Under the pieces are notes generated by a model, which worked only from the letters and a program-made list of their open reading frames with translations, made no database searches and was not told the DNA's origin. From G965203045 sp965203045 (GTDB lineage: Bacteria; Pseudomonadota; Gammaproteobacteria; PS1; Pseudothioglobaceae): DNA of 64,000 nt. Below are positions 56,449-64,000 of the stretch, one piece after another. The stretch covers positions 930,001 to 994,000 of the forward strand of contig OZ241850.1 of the NCBI GenBank assembly GCA_965203045.1. The letters run 5' to 3'. Every line of letters starts with the position of its first letter. The first letter of the stretch is position 1. A program made the position numbers and the translations under genes.

Positions 56449-57504
56449 ATGCCTAAATTAAGATTACGTTTGCCTAAGGTTGCTCAAAAATATCCTGTCG
56501 CTTTTGGCATTGCTGTGGGTTTGCACATTATATTTTTAGTTATTTTATGGAATTATCAAGATAACGCGACTTGGGAAACTCCACAAATAAAGCCCAAAGT
56601 TACCTCTATCAAAAGTTCTAAGCCAATACCTCAAGGTGTTGCAGTTGATTTTGATTTAATTGAGCAAGAAAAAAAACGTATTCTTGATAAAAAACTTCAA
56701 CAACAATTAGCACTGAAAAAACAGCAACAAGAATTAAAACTTATTGAAGAACAAAAAAAACGCGCTTTAGCCAAACATCAAGAGGCACAAAAAAAACGTA
56801 AAATAGAAGAGGAAGCTATAAAAGAAGCGCAAAGAAAAAAACAGAAAGAACAAATCGCTGTCAAAAGAGCTTTAGCAAAGAAAAAGGCAGCAGAGAAAAA
56901 GCGTAAAGTAGAGGAAGAGGCTACACAAAAGGCTTTGGCAGAAAAACAAGTGGCAGAGAAAAAGCGTAAAGCGGAGGAAGAGGCTACAAAAAAGGCTTTA
57001 GCAGCAAAACAAGTGGCAGAGAAAAAACGTCAAGCAGAAGAGCTTAAATTAGAAAAAATACAAAAAAGTAAACAACTATTAGAAACTAAAATTAAACAAA
57101 CACAACAAGCATTAACGGCATCGGTAAAGCGTTTCAAGGAGGAAAAGATTAAACACGAATTAAACCGTGATTTAGCTCAAGAAGAAATTGAAGAAAATAA
57201 ATTATTACTTGATAGACAATTGCGTAGCCTAAAAGGTGATTATATTGCTTTAATTGCAGCAGATGTGCGTAAAAATTGGCGCGCAAGCCGTTTATTTAAA
57301 ACTGATTGGCAATGTAGTGTATTGGTGAAGCAGAACCAACAAGGCAAGGTATTAGCAGTTAATATTACTAGTTGTAATCATAATTCTACCGGCTTTAAAC
57401 GTTCGGTTGAAAGTGCTATTTTCAAGGCAAGCCCACTGCCATTAGCCCCTGTTCCAGAAGCTTTTGACCAAATTATTCAGTTTGAATTTAAACCTATTCA
57501 ATAA
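56449..57504 (+). CDS. tolA: TolA, periplasm-spanning Tol-Pal protein
   Basis: A 351-residue protein. Residues ~18-36 are the single inner-membrane helix (FGIAVGLHIIFLVILWNY); ~80-230 form a long Lys/Glu/Ala-rich helix with near-repeats of AEKKRKxEEEAT; ~255-351 are the C-terminal domain (ALIAADVRKNWRAS ... CSVLVKQNQQGKVL ... SPLPLAPVPEAF), which contacts Pal/TolB. tolB and pal do not follow here, and the next gene begins in its last base. Confidence 0.93.
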   Translation: MPKLRLRLPKVAQKYPVAFGIAVGLHIIFLVILWNYQDNATWETPQIKPKVTSIKSSKPIPQGVAVDFDLIEQEKKRILDKKLQQQLALKKQQQELKLIEEQKKRALAKHQEAQKKRKIEEEAIKEAQRKKQKEQIAVKRALAKKKAAEKKRKVEEEATQKALAEKQVAEKKRKAEEEATKKALAAKQVAEKKRQAEELKLEKIQKSKQLLETKIKQTQQALTASVKRFKEEKIKHELNRDLAQEEIEENKLLLDRQLRSLKGDYIALIAADVRKNWRASRLFKTDWQCSVLVKQNQQGKVLAVNITSCNHNSTGFKRSVESAIFKASPLPLAPVPEAFDQIIQFEFKPIQ

Positions 57505-57899
57505 TGATTTATAATCTTAAAAAAATAAGCAAATCGGATAAATTGCATTTAAGTGTATTAGTGATGAATATTTTAGAAAACTGGCATTTAACAAACACGC
57601 AGCAAATACAACTATTAGATTTATCAAATTCAATTAAAGAGCGTCACTTATATCTATATCGCAAAGGTGAGCAGGTGTTAAATTATAATCAACATTTATT
57701 AAGTCGTATTGAGATGATTGTTGGTATTTATGAATCGCTTACTACCACTTATCCAGCCCATACTGATTATGGCAAGTTTTGGTTGAGACGGCCAGCAAAG
57801 AAATTTGATCAAAAATCGCCATTGCAACTAATGTTAAGTGGCGAAATTGGTATGCGCCGTGTTTGGCATTTTTTGGATTGTACTCAATCTTGGAATTAG
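57504..57899 (+). CDS. DUF2384 (MbcA/ParS/Xre antitoxin-like C-terminal domain) protein
   Basis: A 131-residue cytoplasmic protein. The C-terminal part KSPLQLMLSGEIGMRRVWHFLDC is the DUF2384 pattern (the P-L-x-x-m...G-x-x-x-v-x-x-x-L type) seen in antitoxins of RES-domain toxins. The N-terminal ~70 residues (LHLSVLVMNILENWHLTNTQQIQLLDLS) resemble the Xre-like helical domain. No RES toxin is adjacent, and the gene sits in a tolA-minC-glyS run, so it may be a solitary regulator. Confidence 0.65.
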   Translation: MIYNLKKISKSDKLHLSVLVMNILENWHLTNTQQIQLLDLSNSIKERHLYLYRKGEQVLNYNQHLLSRIEMIVGIYESLTTTYPAHTDYGKFWLRRPAKKFDQKSPLQLMLSGEIGMRRVWHFLDCTQSWN

Positions 57900-57903
57900 T
57901 GTA

Positions 57904-58554
57904 ATGACAAAATGGCATACTCAAATTAGCAATATCACAATATTAAAATTGCAAATTGATAAATTTGATAACAAACAACTAAATAAAAATGTTGAAAAAT
58001 TACGGCAACAGCAATCTTTTAGCAATAAACAACCGCTTATTTTAGATATCAGAACCACTATTACTACTAGTGATTGCACTATGTTAATTGAAGCCTTGAG
58101 TCATATTGATGTGGTGGTTGTTGGCATTACTACCAGTGATGAGGCTTTGTTAGATTTTGCAAATCTTTCAAATCTGGCTGTGTTTGATGATATCAGTTTG
58201 CCAAATACAGTAATTACTAACAATTATAATCCGCCCCTAGTGATTAACAAGGTAGTTAAGCAAGGGCAGCAAATTTATGCCAAACATCAAGACTTAGTAT
58301 TGCTAAAAACATTAAAACCAGATGCAGAAGCATTGGCGGATTACAGTCTTAAAAGTTATGATATTGCTTATGGCAAATTATTTGCCGGCATTGCCGATGA
58401 TAAAACAGCAAGCATTTTTGTTAAAGATTTTCGGTCTAACTTAGTGTGTATTGCTGGAATTTATAAAATGTTTACTCAAGTGCCAAAATCACTTTATCAA
58501 AAAACTGTTTTTATTCACTTATCTAATAATCATTTAGTATTTAATGCCCGATGA
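57904..58554 (+). CDS. minC: Septum-site-determining protein MinC
   Basis: MinC inhibits FtsZ polymerisation away from mid-cell. The 216-residue protein has a variable N-terminal domain and a recognisable C-terminal beta-helix domain: VVKQGQQIYAKHQDLVLLKTLKPDAEALADYSLKSYDIAYGKLFAGIADDKTASIFV spans ~115-180 in pieces, followed by NLVCIAGIYKM. The Arg/Gly-rich loop of E. coli MinC (GRALAG) reads KLFAG here. minD and minE are not adjacent. The start at 57904 is chosen after the upstream stop; it overlaps glyS by ATGA. Confidence 0.83.
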   Translation: MTKWHTQISNITILKLQIDKFDNKQLNKNVEKLRQQQSFSNKQPLILDIRTTITTSDCTMLIEALSHIDVVVVGITTSDEALLDFANLSNLAVFDDISLPNTVITNNYNPPLVINKVVKQGQQIYAKHQDLVLLKTLKPDAEALADYSLKSYDIAYGKLFAGIADDKTASIFVKDFRSNLVCIAGIYKMFTQVPKSLYQKTVFIHLSNNHLVFNAR

Positions 58555-60596
58555 GCAATCATGATTTTTTATTAGAATTGCTTTGTGAAGAATTACCGGC
58601 AAAGTTGTTAGTACAGTTAATAGATGATTTAACAAAGGCAATTATGAGTGAATTAAATATTCAGCGTCTGAGCTTTACCAGTCAACGAAGTTTTGCAACA
58701 CCAAGAAGATTAGCGCTATTACTTACTGGTTTGCCTAGTTACCAAACACAATCTAATATTGAAAAAAAAGGACCTGCTACCGATGCTAAAGAGATAGCGA
58801 TTAAAGGTTTTATGCGCACGGTTGGCGCTGATAAATTAGCCGATCTAACACAAAAAAAAATCCAAGGTAAAACATATTATTATTATCAAACAAAGCATGC
58901 GGGAGCTCCAACCATTGAAGTTTTAGGCAAAGTTATCCCAAGTGCTGTTGATAGAATTTCACAGTATAAATTAATGCGTTGGGGTGATGATGATTTTAGT
59001 TTTACCCGCCCAGTGCGTAATATTGTAGCCTTACTAGATGATAATGTTATTGCGGTTGATATGTTTGGGCTTCGCAGTTGTAGGCAAACATTAGGGCTTA
59101 GGTTTGCTCGGTTAAATAAAACAACCATTAAACAAGCTAAAGATTATGAAAAAGTAATGACTAAATTGGGTATTATCGCTGATTTTAATAAACGAGAACA
59201 AGCCATTAAAACCCAAATACAATCTTTAGCGCAAAAACATAATGTTACCATTGATATTAACAGTAATTTATTAAAGGAGGTAACTGCTTTAACAGAAGCG
59301 CCACAAGCTTTTATTGGTAATTTTGATACTAATTTTTTAGCTCTGCCAAAAGAAGTTCTTATTTTAGTAATGCAATCGCAGCAGAAGTATTTTGCTATGT
59401 TTGATAACGCAGGTAATTTATTGCCTCATTTTGTTGGTGTTGCTAATTTAACTGATTCCAATCAAGATTTAGCTGAGGTAAAAAAAGGCAATGAGCGTGT
59501 GATTTTTGCTCGTCTAAGTGATGCTAAATTTTTCTATGAGCAGGATAGCGTGCAACCATTATTTAACAAAATAAAGCGGTTACGATCGGTGATATTTATG
59601 CAGTCTTTAGGCAGTTTATATGACAAAACACAACGTTTGGTAACCATTGGACAACAACTAAGCGTAACGCTAAATTTATCTAAGTCGCAACAAATGCTAT
59701 TAAATCGTGCTTGTTTGTTGTCAAAGTGTGATTTAGTAAGTCAAATGGTAGTTGAATTTCCTAAATTGCAAGGAGTAATGGGCAGTTATTATGCTAGAGG
59801 TGATAAAGAAGACTATCAAGTAGTTCAAGCAATTTCAACTCAGTATTATCCACGTTATGCAAATGACAAACTTCCAGATGGTCTGTTGGCATCTTTGTTG
59901 AGTTTGATAGATAAATTAGATACTATTATTGGTGTTTGCGCCTTAGGTAAAATTCCTACCAGTTCTAAAGACCCTTATGCGTTAAGAAGGCTAGCGCTTG
60001 GGGTTATTCGCATTATTATTACCCACCAACTTAAATTGGATTTAAAAAGATTAATTGAGCAATTTCTTCTATTATTTAGCTTAAAAACTAAACCCCATAT
60101 TGTTGAGTTAATTTTGAGTTTTATCACAGAGCGATTAAAGGCTTATTATCAAGAACAAAATATTAGTACTAAAATCTACCAAGCAGTAGCGGCGGTACCA
60201 ATGGTTTCATTGTTAGATTTTGATAAACGCATTCTTGCGCTTATGACTTTTAGTAAACAAGCAAGTGCCACTTCTTTAATTACTTTAAATAAACGTATTA
60301 ACCATACTCTTGTCCACATTAAGGCTAATAAATTAAGCACAACTATTGATACTAAATTATTACAACACAAGAGTGAGCTGTTTCTATATAGCGCTATTGC
60401 ACATATCAAGCAAAATCATAGTATTGATTATCAACAAAAAATACTATTATTTTGTGCACTAGAGAAGAGAATTGATGATTTTTTTACCAACGTACTCGTA
60501 GATGATAAACGAACCGATATTAAACAAAATCGTCTTAATATGCTCTATACTACACAACAGTTATTACTAACTATCGCTGATTTATCATTGCTCTAA
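58551..60596 (+). CDS. glyS: Glycyl-tRNA synthetase beta subunit
   Basis: The 681-residue beta chain of the bacterial alpha2-beta2 glycyl-tRNA synthetase. Motifs: LLELLCEELPAKLL at the N-terminus, RRLALLLTGLP, KGPATDAKEIAIKGFMRTVG, MRWGDDDFSFTRPVRNIVALL, and DPYALRRLALGVIRII. The alpha-subunit gene glyQ is not next to it in this window, unlike the usual glyQS pair. Confidence 0.96.
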   Translation: MSNHDFLLELLCEELPAKLLVQLIDDLTKAIMSELNIQRLSFTSQRSFATPRRLALLLTGLPSYQTQSNIEKKGPATDAKEIAIKGFMRTVGADKLADLTQKKIQGKTYYYYQTKHAGAPTIEVLGKVIPSAVDRISQYKLMRWGDDDFSFTRPVRNIVALLDDNVIAVDMFGLRSCRQTLGLRFARLNKTTIKQAKDYEKVMTKLGIIADFNKREQAIKTQIQSLAQKHNVTIDINSNLLKEVTALTEAPQAFIGNFDTNFLALPKEVLILVMQSQQKYFAMFDNAGNLLPHFVGVANLTDSNQDLAEVKKGNERVIFARLSDAKFFYEQDSVQPLFNKIKRLRSVIFMQSLGSLYDKTQRLVTIGQQLSVTLNLSKSQQMLLNRACLLSKCDLVSQMVVEFPKLQGVMGSYYARGDKEDYQVVQAISTQYYPRYANDKLPDGLLASLLSLIDKLDTIIGVCALGKIPTSSKDPYALRRLALGVIRIIITHQLKLDLKRLIEQFLLLFSLKTKPHIVELILSFITERLKAYYQEQNISTKIYQAVAAVPMVSLLDFDKRILALMTFSKQASATSLITLNKRINHTLVHIKANKLSTTIDTKLLQHKSELFLYSAIAHIKQNHSIDYQQKILLFCALEKRIDDFFTNVLVDDKRTDIKQNRLNMLYTTQQLLLTIADLSLL

Positions 60597-60980
60597 ATGC
60601 CTAATTTTTTTACTCAATATCAAATATTACCTATTTATATTAGTACTACCTCACTAGTGCTATTAATACTTGGTATTTTAAGTCTGCCCTATTTAGTGCG
60701 CCTTATTCCCAGCAACTATTTTTTGTCCGCTTACAAGCACAAAAAACCGCTATTATTGGTGTGCGTGTTACGCAATATTATCGGCTTGATATTACTATTA
60801 GCTAGACTGGTAATGTTAGTTTTACCGAGGAGAGGTATTTTGACAATTATACTTGCTTTTCTGTTAATGGACTTTCCTAAAAAATATAAATTAGAGCAAA
60901 TGCTTATTAGAAATAATGCTGTATTTAATGGCTTAAATTGGTTGCGAAAACATTATGGCTATCCTTTAATCAAATGTTAA
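60597..60980 (+). CDS. Small inner-membrane protein, PGPGW-type
   Basis: A 127-residue protein with about two or three hydrophobic segments. The middle reads ILLLARLVMLVLPRRGILTIILAFLLMDFP, and then LEQMLIRNNAVFNGLNWLRKHYG, which follows the pattern of the putative transmembrane PGPGW family although the PGxG turn is PRRG. The function of that family is unknown. It starts at the base after the glyS stop and overlaps or abuts pilD. Confidence 0.6.
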   Translation: MPNFFTQYQILPIYISTTSLVLLILGILSLPYLVRLIPSNYFLSAYKHKKPLLLVCVLRNIIGLILLLARLVMLVLPRRGILTIILAFLLMDFPKKYKLEQMLIRNNAVFNGLNWLRKHYGYPLIKC

Positions 60981-60982
60981 TA

Positions 60983-61732
60983 ATGAGCACTAATTCACTT
61001 TTATTATTAGTTATCGCTTTTGTATATGGTTTGTTAATGGGCAGTTTTTTAAATGTGGTGATTTACCGCTTACCTAGAGAGTTAAATATTGCCCGTCCGT
61101 GGCGTTCATTTTGCCCTGCATGTTATAGTGCTTTGAGTTTTTTTAGTCTTATTCCTATTATTGGTTATTTGGCCCAAGGTAGAAAATGTAGTATTTGTAA
61201 TGCTAATATTAGTTTGCAATATCCGCTGGTTGAACTTACAAGCGCTATCATTACCGCTTTTATTATTTGGTATTTTGGACTAACAATAAATACATTATTT
61301 TTGCTGACATTGACCTACGGCTTGATTTGTTTATTTACAATTGATGCTAGGCAACAATTATTGCCTGACAAAATCACTTTATCTTTATTGTGGTTAGGCT
61401 TATTATTCAACCTAAAAGGCGGGTTTGTTAGCCTTGATGAAGCGGTATTAGGTGCAATTTTAGGATATATTAGTTTATGGAGTATTTACTGGGTACACAA
61501 ATTAATTACTAAACGCGAAGGTATGGGTTATGGTGATTTTAAATTGATGGCAATGCTTGGAGCTTGGCTTGGTGTTAAATCCTTGTTGCCACTGATGCTA
61601 ATTTCTGCTATTTCAGGCATAATTTATGCTGTTGTTACTAGTAAAAGAAGTAGGGTATTTGCCTTTGGACCATTTTTAATTATTGGCGCTAGCATATTAT
61701 TAGTTAAAAACAATATGTTTTTTAATCATTAA
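60983..61732 (+). CDS. pilD: Type IV prepilin peptidase / N-methyltransferase
   Basis: A polytopic inner-membrane aspartic protease (A24) that cleaves and methylates prepilins and pseudopilins. Features: LLMGSFLNVVIYRLP near the N-terminus, a tetracysteine zinc element (CPACYSAL ... CSICNA), the two catalytic Asp in TIDARQQLLPDKI and GYGDFKLMAMLGAWLG. About 250 residues, a little short. Start codons at 60974 and 60983 are both possible. pilB and pilC are not in the window. Confidence 0.92.
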   Translation: MSTNSLLLLVIAFVYGLLMGSFLNVVIYRLPRELNIARPWRSFCPACYSALSFFSLIPIIGYLAQGRKCSICNANISLQYPLVELTSAIITAFIIWYFGLTINTLFLLTLTYGLICLFTIDARQQLLPDKITLSLLWLGLLFNLKGGFVSLDEAVLGAILGYISLWSIYWVHKLITKREGMGYGDFKLMAMLGAWLGVKSLLPLMLISAISGIIYAVVTSKRSRVFAFGPFLIIGASILLVKNNMFFNH

Positions 61733-61778
61733 TTAAAATTTATTGTATAATTCTTAGAATTTAGAAATAAATCCAATT

Positions 61779-63860
61779 ATGACGAGATTAAGACCTTCAT
61801 TTGCTTACCTATTTATCATTGGTGTTGCAGTGTTGGCCCTGTTATCACCTGGACTTAGCGAAGAATCTTTGGCAGTTGAGCCTGAAACCTATAAAACAGC
61901 ATTTGCTGTGGGTTTGGTTGGAGTATTTTTGTTATTCTGGTTACTAACTAACCCGTTTAATAAAGCTACTAAGATAGTCAAATCAAATTTTTATTTGCCA
62001 ATTATCGCTTTTGTATTGTGGAATGTTGTTTCTTTTATTTGGTTGATTGATATAGAAGCGGGACTGTTGGCTACTACTCAATATTTAAGTATGGCAATTG
62101 GTTTCTTTTTGGTGCTGAATTTGAGTTATGAGGATGAGTCGTATATTAAATTATTGCTGAAACTTTTAGTTATTGCTGGTTTTTTGGTATCATTATTAGG
62201 CTTGTTACAATACTACTTTCCTCATAGCCAAGATATTCAAACTTTTTCTCGTCAAGCAGTGCGTCCGGCTGCCAGCTTTGGTAATAAAAATATGTCAAGT
62301 CAATTTTTGGTATTGACACTACCTATTAGTGTTGTTTTCCTATGGCGTACGCACCGCTTAAAAAATATCATTTTTTATACCACAACTAGCACCGTAATAA
62401 CTTGGTTCTTAACTCATACCTATACACGTGGTGGTTGGGTTGCTGTTTTAACACAAGCTGTGTTTTTAGCTGCTTTCTTCGTCTTAGATAAAATAAAGAA
62501 ACAAGGTGGCAATCCAGTGCCTGCTGATACTAAAGACAAAAAATTTGCCACCAGAACCATCAAAAATATTATTATTGTCATCGGCATTATTGTTTATTTA
62601 ATTGGTATTAATTACAACGATGAGAGAGAATTTGGTAATAATAAAATCGCTGACCGCGCACAAAGTATTATTACTGGGGATGATAGCGGGCGCTTGCCTG
62701 CTTGGGCAAATACTCTGAATTTAATTAAGTATAATTGGCTCATAGGTGTTGGTAGTGGTAATTGGGAGGCATCTTATCCTCCTTATTATGATTCTATTAT
62801 TCCCGATGTGATTTACAATGAACGCGTGCGCCTGAGAAGGTTGCACAATAGCTATTTAGAAATATTTTCTAACACTGGTACTATTGGTTTTGCATTCCTA
62901 TTATGGCTTTTATTTTTAACCGTTAAAGCTGTTAGTCATATATTGCTTAATGCTAGTCATCCCCAGCGCTATTTGGTTTTATCAATGGCTTTGAGTTTGA
63001 TTGGCTTTTCCGTATCAGCTATGATTAGCTTCCCTTTGCGAGTTTATTTGCCGGGATTAATTGTTCTAGTTTATATTGGCGCTATTGCTAGTATTTATGC
63101 TAAAACCAAACGTCCTAATATAAAGGATAAGGCAAATTATTGGTATTTATCTGCTACTACGACTAAAATACTTATACCAATACTTGCCTTACTGGCGATT
63201 GTGCTAGCATATTTGAGTTATCAGTGGGTACAATCTAAGCATTATTATCAAAAATCCATTGAGTATCGTCGCGCTGGCTATGGACAAAAATCATTAGAAT
63301 TAGCAATCAAATCAGTTGACTATAATCCTTATACGGCGCGTTCATTAAGCATTTTGGGCGAGGGACTAAAAAATAAAAATCCACGATTGGCAATTGATAA
63401 ATTAGAAAGTAGCGTTAAATATAATCCCAATAATAGCTTGGTCATTATCGCTCTTTCATTGGTTTATCACCAATTAGCAATCAACAGTTTGCGTCAAGGA
63501 CTTAATGACCAGGCTAATAAGGCATTAAGTAGGCATCATGATACTTTAAAATATCTGCTTAAAGTTGATTTTAGAAATGTTAAGGGGTATTTGTTACTAG
63601 CAAGATATTATTTACAAACAGGACAACTTGACAAGGCGCAACAAAGTTATGCAGATGCCCTCAAATGGCGAGATTACTTCGAAGGAAGATCAAACTTTGG
63701 GCCTTATGATGGCATGGTTAATGCTATTGGTCAATTATTAAAAGCCAGTTTAGACCGCCAACAAAAACAAAACCAAGCTACCAAGCCAGAAATAAAACTT
63801 AAACCAGATTTAAAAACACAACCAGAACTTAAACAAAAGCCTAACTTACCCGCTAAGTAA
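61779..63860 (+). CDS. O-antigen ligase / Wzy-like membrane protein with C-terminal TPR repeats
   Basis: A 693-residue inner-membrane protein with about 10-12 transmembrane segments. The central part has RPAASFGNKNMSSQFLVL, THTYTRGGWVAVL, GRLPAWANTLNLIK, GVGSGNWE and LRRLHNSYLEIFSNTGTIGF, the Wzy_C/O-antigen-ligase pattern including the His-Asn-Ser-Tyr motif. Residues ~490-650 form TPR-like repeats (YGQKSLELAIKSVDYNPYTARSL type), and the last 30 are Lys/Pro-rich repeats. It could be WaaL, Wzy or a protein O-glycosyltransferase (PglL type); the following pilin-peptidase context makes the last worth noting. Confidence 0.82.
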   Translation: MTRLRPSFAYLFIIGVAVLALLSPGLSEESLAVEPETYKTAFAVGLVGVFLLFWLLTNPFNKATKIVKSNFYLPIIAFVLWNVVSFIWLIDIEAGLLATTQYLSMAIGFFLVLNLSYEDESYIKLLLKLLVIAGFLVSLLGLLQYYFPHSQDIQTFSRQAVRPAASFGNKNMSSQFLVLTLPISVVFLWRTHRLKNIIFYTTTSTVITWFLTHTYTRGGWVAVLTQAVFLAAFFVLDKIKKQGGNPVPADTKDKKFATRTIKNIIIVIGIIVYLIGINYNDEREFGNNKIADRAQSIITGDDSGRLPAWANTLNLIKYNWLIGVGSGNWEASYPPYYDSIIPDVIYNERVRLRRLHNSYLEIFSNTGTIGFAFLLWLLFLTVKAVSHILLNASHPQRYLVLSMALSLIGFSVSAMISFPLRVYLPGLIVLVYIGAIASIYAKTKRPNIKDKANYWYLSATTTKILIPILALLAIVLAYLSYQWVQSKHYYQKSIEYRRAGYGQKSLELAIKSVDYNPYTARSLSILGEGLKNKNPRLAIDKLESSVKYNPNNSLVIIALSLVYHQLAINSLRQGLNDQANKALSRHHDTLKYLLKVDFRNVKGYLLLARYYLQTGQLDKAQQSYADALKWRDYFEGRSNFGPYDGMVNAIGQLLKASLDRQQKQNQATKPEIKLKPDLKTQPELKQKPNLPAK

Positions 63861-63861
63861 A

Positions 63862-64000
63862 TCAACATTTTTTGATAGAATCAACACTAACCGATTGCAC
63901 GCTTTGTTCGTCACTAAAAACTGGTTTCATTGGAGTGTAAGAATTAGTAGACTTTTCAATCTCAGTTTGACGTTTACTAATAATATCTAGGCAATCGGTA
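63862..64000 (-). CDS. 3' end of an unidentified minus-strand gene
   Basis: An open frame enters from the right edge and stops with TGA at 63864-63862, giving 45 residues: a hydrophilic tail containing DCLDIISKRQTEIEKSTNSY and ending VDSIKKC. It abuts the stop of the preceding convergent gene. Too short to assign a family. Confidence 0.4.
   Translation of the reverse strand, partial: TDCLDIISKRQTEIEKSTNSYTPMKPVFSDEQSVQSVSVDSIKKC

Noticed and set aside
1..64000. Horizontal acquisition of the scn island inferred from low AGCGCT density
   Set aside because: I count about 4 sites in 8.4 kb there, but the core-looking 55-64 kb region has a similar density, so the contrast is not informative.
1..64000. 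tRNA, rRNA, insertion sequences, prophage genes
   Set aside because: No cloverleaf-like segments, transposases, integrases or phage structural genes were seen in the gaps or frames.

Overview
The window reads as a chromosome segment of an AT-rich (by eye high-30s % GC), gene-dense gammaproteobacterial sulfur oxidizer. Supporting signs are the classic tig-clpP-clpX-lon, rpsB/tsf/cdsA/dxr and tolQRA blocks, paralogous periplasmic rhodaneses, a diheme cytochrome c4, and a DsrE/TusA/sulfide-quinone-reductase-like cassette next to a probable cobalt thiocyanate hydrolase. A SUP05/Thioglobus-like or thiotrophic-symbiont lineage is my inference; no 16S rRNA is present. I see no insertion sequence, CRISPR array, tRNA or rRNA.

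Layout. 1-2.0 kb: 3' part of accC and argC. 2.0-16.9 kb: one 4976-residue secreted protein made of seven near-identical ~1.55-kb modules, each an Ig/He_PIG-like domain with an NHL beta-propeller inserted in it, then BIG/MBG-type domains and a dockerin-like C-terminus. 17-21 kb: M16 peptidase pair, ftsY, rnhA. 21.4-25.1 kb: small exported protein, two rhodaneses with near-identical 3' halves, a DUF3530-like protein, trhO. 25.2-31.9 kb: pepA, dsbC, DUF2797, purC, dxr, cdsA, tsf. 31.9-34.2 kb: a DarTG toxin-antitoxin pair lies inside the rpsB-tsf operon, with the DarT DNA ADP-ribosyltransferase fused in frame to the C-terminus of ribosomal protein S2. 34.4-37.1 kb: glmU, a metallo-beta-lactamase-fold hydrolase, nadD.

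37.1-46.6 kb is a metabolic island. A CynR-like LysR regulator is divergent from one co-directional block: three-subunit cobalt thiocyanate hydrolase (scnB-scnA-scnC), a P15K-like cobalt chaperone, a nitrate/taurine-type ABC importer, cbtB-cbtA-cbtB cobalt transport, then DsrE-like, TusA-like, SQR-like and DUF1641 genes. Read together (inference): thiocyanate is imported and hydrolysed to carbonyl sulfide and ammonia, cobalt is supplied for the enzyme, and the sulfur is passed to sulfane-sulfur carriers and a quinone-linked oxidoreductase.

46.6-55.2 kb (minus strand): cytochrome c4, tig, clpP, clpX, hflX, lon, then pdxJ, acpS. 55.3-63.9 kb (plus strand): tolQRA, a DUF2384 protein, minC, glyS, a small membrane protein, pilD, an O-antigen-ligase/TPR protein. 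The last bases hold the 3' end of an unidentified minus-strand gene. Across the window the palindrome AGCGCT occurs far more often than base composition predicts.

The strongest candidate for something undescribed is the S2-DarT fusion in an essential translation operon; next are the nested-propeller giant protein and the self-contained thiocyanate-to-sulfur island.
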